A stretch of 64,000 bases of DNA from DASQZK01 sp963763215 (GTDB lineage Bacteria; Bacteroidota; Bacteroidia; Bacteroidales; GCA-2748055), in the NCBI GenBank assembly GCA_963763215.1, contig CAVXNX010000010.1, positions 310,001-374,000 on the forward strand, given 5' to 3'. The notes below the pieces were generated by a model that ran no database searches, was not told the DNA's origin, and saw only the letters and a program-made list of their open reading frames with translations. Positions within the stretch are counted from its first letter, which is position 1. Every line of letters begins with the position of its first letter. The position numbers and the translations under genes are program-made. Shown piece by piece: positions 57,528 through 64,000 of this stretch.

Positions 57528-58496
57528 ATGAACCTCATTGCAAACCATACGGAAGAACAATTCACCCGGCACGCTCTCGGCGTGTTCAGGTATCAGTGCG
57601 AAAACATCAGGGTTTACGGTGATTTTGTCCGGGCCCTCAACATCGATCCCCGGTCGGTCGGGTCGGTGGAAGCGATCCCCTTTCTCCCGGTTGAACTTTT
57701 CAAATCCCACCGCATCATCGACGGGAGCCGTGAACCCGAGATGGTCTTCGAGTCGAGCGGCACCACGGGCATAGCACCCAGCCGCCATTATGTGGCCGAT
57801 GCATCGCTGTACCGGGAGAGTTTCACCCGGGGTTTTGAACTTTTTTATGGCCCTGTCACCGACTGGTGCATCCTGGCCCTTTTGCCCGCTTACCTCGAAC
57901 GGCAGGGATCGTCGCTGGTCTACATGGCCGAACACCTCATCCGAGCTACCGGTCACCCGGGGAGCGGATTCTATCTCTACGACCACGCAAAGTTGATGGA
58001 GAACCTGCGTCAGCTTCGCGACAACGGCCGGAAAACGCTTCTCCTCGGCGTCAGTTTTGCCCTGACCGACCTGGCGGAAGCCTTCCACGAAAAGCTGCCC
58101 AATGTGGTGATCATGGAAACCGGCGGAATGAAAGGCCGTCGAAAAGAAATGGTCAGGGAAGAGGTCCATACGCTCCTCCGCTCGGCCTTCGGCGTCCAAA
58201 AGGTGCATTCCGAATACGGGATGACCGAACTGCTTTCACAGGCCTACTCACAAGGTAACGGCCTGTTTAAAACGCCCCCGTGGATGAAGGTCCTGATCCG
58301 CGACAGCCACGATCCGTTTTCCATCCTGCCCCCCGGCAGTAGCGGACTCATCAGCGTCATCGACCTGGCCAACTTCCATTCATGCGCTTTCATCGCCACC
58401 TCCGACCTCGGGCGGTCCCATGCCGACGGGTCCTTCGAAGTGCTCGGCAGGATGGACAATGCCGACATCCGCGGCTGCAATCTCCTGATCGCCTGA
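57528..58496 (+). CDS. LuxE/PaaK-type acyl-protein synthetase-like adenylating enzyme
   Basis: This intact 322-residue protein is of the LuxE branch of the adenylate-forming superfamily. The phosphate-binding loop is PEMVFESSGTTGIAPSRHYV (around residue 75) and the adenine-side motif is QKVHSEYGMTELLSQAYSQG (around 235). The C-terminal part has VIDLANFHSCAFIATSDLG and EVLGRMDNADIRGCN. Such enzymes activate a carboxylate with ATP; LuxE loads fatty acid onto a protein. In Bacteroidota the physiological substrate is unknown. It follows the pgk terminator, so it is transcribed separately. Confidence 0.85.
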   Translation: MNLIANHTEEQFTRHALGVFRYQCENIRVYGDFVRALNIDPRSVGSVEAIPFLPVELFKSHRIIDGSREPEMVFESSGTTGIAPSRHYVADASLYRESFTRGFELFYGPVTDWCILALLPAYLERQGSSLVYMAEHLIRATGHPGSGFYLYDHAKLMENLRQLRDNGRKTLLLGVSFALTDLAEAFHEKLPNVVIMETGGMKGRRKEMVREEVHTLLRSAFGVQKVHSEYGMTELLSQAYSQGNGLFKTPPWMKVLIRDSHDPFSILPPGSSGLISVIDLANFHSCAFIATSDLGRSHADGSFEVLGRMDNADIRGCNLLIA

Positions 58497-58505
58497 CAAG
58501 CCCCC

Positions 58506-59072
58506 TCAGTATTTCGCCACACCCCCCGAGACAATGAACTTCATGGCTTCCGTGGGACTCATGTTAAAAGGCTTGACATGCTCCGCAGGCACGATGAAAA
58601 GCTCGCCGGAGAAATTATAGGAATGGGGGAAATAAACGGCCACCTTGTCCTTGATGCCGAGATCGGTGAGATCTTCCTGGGTCAGAAACCCGACCTTCTC
58701 AAGTTCTGAAATGGTGTTGACCTTTACCAGGACAGGCTGGTTGAATTTTTTTTCCTTCCCGACAAAAGCATTGAGAAGATCCTTGATTGAGCTGTAAATC
58801 AGGCTGAGCACAGGGGTCCGCTTAATGAGCCGATCGACAAGCTCCCGGATCGGGTTGAATATGAACGAATGCCCGACGATCCCCAGCAGGGTGATGATCA
58901 GGAACAGGATCAGCAAACCCAGCCCGGGGATATGAAATCCCAGTAATTCATAGATGTAGGTGCTGAAGACTCCGTCGATCAGGGTGAAAAGGAAATAAAT
59001 GATGTAGAACGTCAGTCCCAGCGGAGCCACATAAAGCAATCCCTGCAAAAAATAGTTGAATACGCGTTTCAT
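58506..59072 (-). CDS. DUF502 membrane protein
   Basis: This 188-residue DUF502 protein has two N-terminal membrane helices (LLYVAPLGLTFYIIYFLFTL; GLGLLILFLIITLLGIVGHS), then IRELVDRLIKRTPVLSLIYS and SIKDLLNAFVGKEKKFNQPV. The C-terminal soluble part has KVAVYFPHSYNFSGELFIVP and the DUF502 closing segment MSPTEAMKFIVSGGV. The function is unknown; the family is widespread and often lies near housekeeping genes. It is convergent with the LuxE-like gene. Confidence 0.9.
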   Translation of the reverse strand: MKRVFNYFLQGLLYVAPLGLTFYIIYFLFTLIDGVFSTYIYELLGFHIPGLGLLILFLIITLLGIVGHSFIFNPIRELVDRLIKRTPVLSLIYSSIKDLLNAFVGKEKKFNQPVLVKVNTISELEKVGFLTQEDLTDLGIKDKVAVYFPHSYNFSGELFIVPAEHVKPFNMSPTEAMKFIVSGGVAKY

Positions 59073-59096
59073 GGTATATGGTATTAACCTTTCATA

Positions 59097-59453
59097 TCAT
59101 TCAGCCTTCCCCTTCAGCCTTTTCCTGTCCCGCAAAGGCAGCTTTTCCACGACCTGCCGGAAAGAATGCCCGATCCACTCCTTCAGTTCCTCCGCACTGA
59201 CCTGGTCCACGAGAATGGTGTTCCAGTACTTCTTATTCATGTGGTAACCGGGCAGGACAGCATCATAGTGCTCCCTGAGCTGAATCGCCAGTTCCGGGTT
59301 GCACTTGACGTTGATGGTCAGTTCTCCCTCCAGGTTCAGCAGGACGAAAATTTTGCCGGCCACCTTGAACACCAGCGTCGTATCATCAAACGGAAAACTT
59401 TCCGTTGTTTCGGGAAAGGACAGGCAATATTCCCTGATTTCTTCTGCATTCAT
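59097..59453 (-). CDS. MmcQ/YjbR-family DNA-binding-like protein
   Basis: This 118-residue protein has the MmcQ/YjbR (CyaY-like fold) pattern: EIREYCLSFPETTESFPFDD at the start, TLVFKVAGKIFVLLNLEGEL, NVKCNPELAIQLREHYDAVL and PGYHMNKKYWNTILVDQVSA. A basic tail (RDRKRLKGKAE) closes it. The role is not established. It starts 3 bp after the yraN stop on the same strand. Confidence 0.9.
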   Translation of the reverse strand: MNAEEIREYCLSFPETTESFPFDDTTLVFKVAGKIFVLLNLEGELTINVKCNPELAIQLREHYDAVLPGYHMNKKYWNTILVDQVSAEELKEWIGHSFRQVVEKLPLRDRKRLKGKAE

Positions 59454-59456
59454 CGT

Positions 59457-59824
59457 TTACCAGTTTACACCCGGGATGAAGGCCGACTCGATGTGCTCGA
59501 TCCTCGGCCCTTCCCGCGAAAAAATGACCGCGATGAGATCGAACCGGACCTCCATGTTCATATTGTACTTAAAAATATAAGCCTCCGCCGCATCCACAAT
59601 ATTCCGCATCTTACGCTCGAAAGCAGGTCCGAGGGATTACTGTAGTTGCTCTCGATGGTGCTCTTCACTTCCACGATCACCAGCCGGTTTCCCTGCCGGG
59701 CAACAATATCCAGCTCTTTATGGTAATGCCGCCAGTTGACCGCGAGGATGGTGTATCCCTTCTCCGACAGGAATACACGGGCCAGGTCCTCTGCTGCCTG
59801 CCCCGTTTCAGATTTCTTTGACAT
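59457..59824 (-). CDS. YraN family (UPF0102) endonuclease-like protein (frameshift near 59615)
   Basis: YraN proteins have a Holliday junction resolvase/restriction-endonuclease-like fold. The reconstructed protein of about 122 residues reads TGQAAEDLARVFLSEKGYTI, NWRHYHKELDIVARQGNRLV and the catalytic-like IVEVKST, then after the break KMRNIVDAAEAYIFKYNMNM and EVRFDLIAVIFSREGPRIEH. The shift near 59615 fits one missing base or two extra bases. The E-x-K and upstream E-LDIVA motifs are kept. Its precise role is unknown. Confidence 0.87.
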
Positions 59825-59835
59825 ATGGCATACGT

Positions 59836-60741
59836 TTAAGGGTTAAAAATGAGGGAACAGGATCCCTTTTTTACCCTTAATCGTGTTTGACGTCCAAATA
59901 TCAGCGTTTTATTCTTCAACTGGTGACCAGCCGGGAAACTGAAGCATACCGGGATCCTGAATTTGGCGGTGATTTCGCTGATCAGTTCTTCGGCACTTTT
60001 CCCAAAGGGGATCTCATTGTCGTGCATCTTAGTCAGCCCTCCGGCCACCAGACCCCTGATGCGGTTCAGGGCACCGCTGTGTAACAGGTTAAGCATCATC
60101 CGGTCGATATGGTAAAGATATTCGTCCACCTCTTCGATGAATAAAATCTTATTCCGCAATTCCGGGAACACGGTGGTGCCGTTCAGACTGACCAGGATGG
60201 ACAGGTTACCCCCGGCCAGTTCACCCTCGGCTGTGCCGGCCGAATTAAGCGGATGGGCCGGGAATGTGTATTCCAGCGGTTCGCCGAACAGGGCTTTCCG
60301 GAGCGATTCGGCACTTTCCGCGTCGTTGTCCTGCCCGAAATTCAACGGCATGACCGAATGGAGGGTTTCGATGCCCAGGTAGGTGTTGATGTAGGCATGA
60401 AACACCGTGATATCCGAAAAACCGGCAAACCATTTCGGTGATTTGGCGAAGTTGGAAAAATCGGTATGCTCCAGGGTTCGCAGTGAACCGTAACCGCCAC
60501 GCGCGCAGATCACGGCCTTCACCGACGGGTCATCGATCATCGCCTGGAGATCGGCCGCCCTTTCCTCATCAGTGCCCGAAAACTGGTTGAAGCTGCCGAA
60601 GAGATGCTTCCCGGTACGGCAGTTTAACCCCCATTCCTTGCATTTTCCGATGAATGCGGAAATCTCCGGCTCGCTGATCTTCCTGGCCGGGGCAACGATC
60701 CCGATGGTATCGCCGGTCTTGAGTGGTTCAGGTCTAATCAT
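59836..60741 (-). CDS. Peptidase S66 LD-carboxypeptidase
   Basis: This protein of about 301 residues is of the LdcA/S66 family, which removes the terminal D-alanine from murein tetrapeptides during cell-wall recycling. It opens with GDTIGIVAPARKISEPEISA and has the nucleophile region VKAVICARGGYGSLRTLEHT, then GFSDITVFHAYINTYLGIET and LHSVMPLNFG. The C-terminal segments FIEEVDEYLYHIDRMMLNLL and PVCFSFPAGHQLKN hold the Glu and His expected of the S-E-H triad. I chose the ATG at 60741 (MIRPEP); an upstream in-frame start at 60900 adds an unlikely 53 residues overlapping the metG promoter. Confidence 0.91.
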   Translation of the reverse strand: MIRPEPLKTGDTIGIVAPARKISEPEISAFIGKCKEWGLNCRTGKHLFGSFNQFSGTDEERAADLQAMIDDPSVKAVICARGGYGSLRTLEHTDFSNFAKSPKWFAGFSDITVFHAYINTYLGIETLHSVMPLNFGQDNDAESAESLRKALFGEPLEYTFPAHPLNSAGTAEGELAGGNLSILVSLNGTTVFPELRNKILFIEEVDEYLYHIDRMMLNLLHSGALNRIRGLVAGGLTKMHDNEIPFGKSAEELISEITAKFRIPVCFSFPAGHQLKNKTLIFGRQTRLRVKKGSCSLIFNP

Positions 60742-60912
60742 GATGTAAAGATACAAATATCCCGAAGTGAAAGGATGGCGCTGCGGTAATTTCACAGGTT
60801 CCCGGCCCGGTAACATCAATCGGCCCCCGCAGCCTCTGTCTGTCAGAGGGCCCGGGAGCCGGAGTCCGGCCAAATTCTTCACGGGGTCAATCGTGTTCAA
60901 GGATTAATTCCT

Positions 60913-60920
60913 TATCTTTG
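60913..60920 (+). promoter_or_regulatory. -7 promoter box (TATCTTTG) of metG
   Basis: TATCTTTG matches TAnnTTTG exactly, 33 bases before the metG ATG. The same octamer occurs before gltX, another aminoacyl-tRNA synthetase gene in the window. No clear -33 element is visible. Confidence 0.5.
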
Positions 60921-60952
60921 CAGTTCGTAAAAAAAGCATTATTCCCTGATTT

Positions 60953-62987
60953 ATGAACGATTATAAAAGATTCCTGCTCACTGCCGCGCTTCCTTACGCC
61001 AACGGTCCCATTCACCTCGGTCACCTCGCCGGGGTTTATGTCCCCGCCGATATTTATGCCCGTTACCTCCGGATGAAAGGGGAAGATATCCTTTTTGTCT
61101 GCGGGTCCGATGAACACGGTGTGCCCATCACGATAAAAGCCCGGCAGGAAGGGGTATCTCCGCAGGTCATCGTGGATAAGTTCCACCAGATGAACAAGGA
61201 ATCGTTCGAAAAATTCGGGATCACTTTTGATATCTATTCCAGGACGACCTCTCCCACGCATTACGCGACGGCTTCGGAATTTTTCCGGACTCTTTACGAC
61301 AAGGGGGAGTTCATTGAGAAGACCACCGAGCAGTACTATGACCCGGAAGTGTCACAGTTCCTGGCCGACCGCTATATTACGGGCACCTGCCCCCACTGCG
61401 GGAACGAGAATGCCTACGGAGATCAGTGTGAGAAATGCGGATCCTCGCTGAACCCCACCGACCTGATCAATCCACGGTCAACCATCTCCGGTGCCGAACC
61501 CGTCCTCAGGGAGACCAGGCACTGGTTCCTTCCCCTCGATAAATATGAAGGCTTCCTGAGGAAGTGGATCCTCGAGGAAAACAAACACTGGAAACCCAAC
61601 GTTTACGGGCAATGCAAATCCTGGCTCGACAATGGCCTTCAGCCCAGGGCCGTCAGCCGTGACCTCGACTGGGGAATCCCGGTGCCGGTGGAAGGCGCCG
61701 AAGGGAAAGTGCTCTACGTATGGTTCGATGCCCCCATCGGCTATATCTCCGCCACCAAGGAGCTTACCCCCGACTGGGAAAAATACTGGAAAGACAAAGA
61801 AACACGGTTGATCCATTTTATCGGGAAAGACAATATCGTTTTCCATTGCATCGTCTTCCCGGTGATGCTGAAAGCCGAAGGGTCCTATATCCTCCCCGAG
61901 AATGTCCCGGCCAATGAATTCCTCAACCTGGAAGGGGATAAACTCTCCACGTCCAGGAACTGGGCCGTATGGCTTCATGAATATCTCGAGGATTTCCCCG
62001 GTCAGCAGGACGTGCTGCGTTACGTCCTGTGTGCCAATGCTCCCGAAGCCAAGGATAACGATTTCACCTGGAAGGACTTCCAGGCCAGGAATAACAATGA
62101 ACTGGTGGCCATCCTCGGAAACTTCGTTAACCGGACCCTCGTGCTCACGCATAACTATTTCGGCGGAAAAGTGCCTGAAGCCGGTCCGCTGAATGACTAC
62201 GACCGTGAAGTGCTGGCCGGTTTCGCCGACGTCAGGCAAAAAGTGGAAAATAACCTCGACCAGTTCCGGTTCAGGGAAAGCCTGAAAGAAGCCATGAACC
62301 TGGCCAGGATCGGGAATAAGTACCTTGCCGATACCGAGCCCTGGAAGCTCATCAAAACCGATGAAGAACGCGTGCGGACGATCCTGAACGTCTCCCTGCA
62401 GCTGACGGCCAACCTGACCATCATCCTCCGGCCGTTCCTGCCCTTCACCACGGCAAAACTCAGTACCTTCCTCCGGACCGGGACAATGGAATGGAACCGG
62501 GCCGGGGAAACGGCCTTGCTTCAGCCGGGACACCAGATCGGGAAAGCCGGACTTCTTTTTTCCAAGATCGAAGATGACCAGATCGAACGCCAGCTGGCCA
62601 GGCTGACTGTCAACAGCAAAACGACGGAACCGGCAATCCGGCGCCGTCGAACCCGAAAAGGAAACCATCACTTTTGAGGATTTCACCCGGATGGATATCC
62701 GCGTGGCCACGGTGCTCGAAGCGGAGAAAGTGCCGAAGACCAAAAAACTGCTGAAGCTGACGGTGGACACGGGAGCCGATGTCAGGACGGTCGTCTCAGG
62801 GATCGCCGAATATTTTGAGCCGGAAAAGCTGAAGGGACGGAAAGTCTGTATCCTTCTCAACCTGGCTCCCAGAACCATCAAGGGTATTGAATCCAGGGGA
62901 ATGATCCTGCTTTCCGAAAATGCCGACGGTTCACTGCAGTTTGTCGTCCCCGATCCTGAGGCGGCCAACGGCGCCCCGGTGAGGTAA
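60953..62987 (+). CDS. metG: Methionyl-tRNA synthetase with C-terminal tRNA-binding domain (frameshift near 62640)
   Basis: MetG charges tRNA(Met). The reconstructed protein is about 677 residues. The HIGH motif appears as YANGPIHLGHLAGVYVPADI; the zinc-binding insert has CPHCGNENAYGDQCEKCGSS; the KMSKS loop is EGDKLSTSRNWAVWLHEYL. The anticodon-binding helices follow. After a break near 62640 (one extra base) comes the EMAP/Trbp111-type tRNA-binding domain (MDIRVATVLEAEKVPKTKKL; VSGIAEYFEPEKLKGRKVCI). The break lies in the linker, but all frames resume exactly. Because MetG is essential, this break is strong evidence for sequencing error. Confidence 0.95.
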
Positions 62988-64000
62988 TCAGTGAAGGTCC
63001 ATGACCCAGGAGTGGTTCATGCCTTTTATCTTCCGGAAAGACTGCAGGCTGTCGAGGGCTCTCTGTTTGTCGCTGAAGCTGCCGGCACTCACCCGGAAAT
63101 ACCCGTCACCCCTTTCGATGATCTTGCACTGAAAGCCTTTCATCGTCAGTTCCTGCTGTAGCTGGGCGGCATTTTCCCTGTCCTTGAAGCTGCCGGCAAT
63201 GATGTGGTACTCGCTGAACCCCTTTGTGGGGGCGGCGGCTTCCGGTTTTGTATTTCCCTTCTCGGGCGGGTTCAAGGCGTTTTTGATGGATGTGGAAGAA
63301 TCGATCTCCGTCTCGAGTTCATTTTTCATGTGATCGAATTCAAAATCCTGGTCCGAAAGATTGGAAAAATCGTCATTGATCTCCAGCGTGCTGTCTGATG
63401 ATTTGAAGAGTGAACCCAGGTCAAATGTCCCGTCGAGCAGGTCTGTTTTCAGGGTCATGATGACGAGAGCACAGAGGACGACGACGATCGCGCCGGACAG
63501 GATCCAGATGGTGCTCCGGTTTCCGGACCCGCCACCATCGGCATGATATTCGGCTGGTTCATTTTCCAGGGGCGGAATTCCGGCACCGTCCGGAACATAA
63601 CTTCCCCCAGCCGGTCCTGATGGGATCTCCTGCTCCGCTTCTTCAGGGGGAAACTCTTTGCCGGCTTCTTCCTCAGCCAAAGCTTCAGCTTCAACATCCA
63701 CGGGTGCCGCCTCCGGGGCTTCTTCAACCGGTCCGGGTGCTTCTTCCTCTTCCCCGGCAAACGGGTCGAGTTCGAGGGTCTCCAGACCGAATGAATCAAA
63801 TTCAAGGTTAAGCGACGGGTCCTTCTCCACCCGGATCACATTGTCCTCATCCTGGAAGAGGGTGCAGACGCCCTCCATGACGAACTGCTCACCCTTGTTA
63901 AAGGCAAAGACCATGCTGTCGATATATTCCAGGACTTTTTCACGGGCCTCCTCCTCATCGATATCCTCTGCCTGTGACACCTTGGCCGTGAGCACCCCGT
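62988..64000 (-). CDS. HU-SPOR protein (5' end cut by window edge)
   Basis: The open frame continues past base 64000, so the N-terminus is missing. What is visible starts within a bacterial CCDC81-type HU region (VLTAKVSQAEDIDEEEAREK; FNKGEQFVMEGVCTLFQDED) and has a long acidic, Glu/Pro-rich linker. One membrane helix follows (TIWILSGAIVVVLCALVIMT), then a C-terminal SPOR domain (EYHIIAGSFKDRENAAQLQQ; CKIIERGDGYFRVSAGSFSD). SPOR domains bind denuded peptidoglycan at division sites. Its stop is adjacent to the convergent metG stop. Confidence 0.87.
   Translation of the reverse strand, partial: GVLTAKVSQAEDIDEEEAREKVLEYIDSMVFAFNKGEQFVMEGVCTLFQDEDNVIRVEKDPSLNLEFDSFGLETLELDPFAGEEEEAPGPVEEAPEAAPVDVEAEALAEEEAGKEFPPEEAEQEIPSGPAGGSYVPDGAGIPPLENEPAEYHADGGGSGNRSTIWILSGAIVVVLCALVIMTLKTDLLDGTFDLGSLFKSSDSTLEINDDFSNLSDQDFEFDHMKNELETEIDSSTSIKNALNPPEKGNTKPEAAAPTKGFSEYHIIAGSFKDRENAAQLQQELTMKGFQCKIIERGDGYFRVSAGSFSDKQRALDSLQSFRKIKGMNHSWVMDLH

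Noticed and set aside
56709..58208. Long minus-strand frame (499 codons) opposite pgk and the LuxE-like gene
   Set aside because: It runs across two genes and the pgk terminator and has no protein-like features.
1..64000. tRNA, rRNA, CRISPR and insertion sequences
   Set aside because: I looked for cloverleaf-like segments in the gaps, direct-repeat arrays and transposase motifs and saw none that I could support.

Overview
The window looks like a piece of chromosome from an anaerobic or facultative Bacteroidota, probably a Bacteroidales or Marinilabiliales-like environmental lineage. The evidence is the gene content: type IX secretion/gliding genes (PorX, a PorW/SprE-like TPR lipoprotein, GldH), an ECF sigma factor beside a DUF4252 protein, HU-SPOR and PSP1/RicT proteins, TAnnTTTG-type -7 promoter boxes, few visible Shine-Dalgarno sequences, and a B12-dependent ribonucleotide reductase. 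I found no rRNA, tRNA, CRISPR array or insertion sequence.

Layout. 1-1.1 kb: ECF sigma factor and DUF4252 protein (minus strand). 1.3-15.7 kb: a sugar and sulfated-glycan locus with a GntR regulator and a palindromic operator, deoC, a GH63-like glycosidase, three sulfatases (one with an N-terminal CBM9-like domain), a PfkB kinase preceded by an 11-bp tandem repeat, an AcuI-like reductase, a NUDIX protein and a GntP permease. The glycosidase and all three sulfatases carry lipoprotein signals. 15.9-19.6 kb: a four-gene corrinoid methyl-transfer operon (B12-binding protein, UroD-family methyltransferase fused to a thioredoxin domain, CobW-type GTPase, MetH activation-domain protein). 19.6-27 kb: an NSS transporter facing a compact four-gene operon (PLP enzyme, DUF1611/DgcN-like protein, PP-loop ATPase fused to a creatininase domain, enolase-superfamily epimerase). 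I regard this as the best candidate for an undescribed pathway.

27-31 kb: a lower-GC patch with outer-membrane beta-barrel proteins, a membrane methyltransferase and a cupin. 31-64 kb: mostly housekeeping genes (tcdA-tatD-gltX, tdh-kbl, nrdJ, kdtA, ald, tsaE, porX-porW, nfuA-mrp, an alkyltransferase-like gene, trmB, gldH, ricT, holB, pgk, yraN, LD-carboxypeptidase, metG, HU-SPOR), plus a GH28-LamG gene remnant.

More than twenty otherwise convincing genes are broken by single-base shifts. Nearly all fit one extra base, and several lie in essential genes (metG, nrdJ, kdtA). Uncorrected sequencing or assembly indels explain this better than decay. Such genes are annotated over their full reconstructed span, with the shift position noted. 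Genes connect as follows: B12 is used by both the corrinoid operon and nrdJ; Tdh and Kbl convert threonine to glycine and acetyl-CoA; Ald handles alanine; the glycan lipoproteins would release sugars and sulfate in the periplasm or at the surface for uptake by GntP and phosphorylation by the PfkB kinase.
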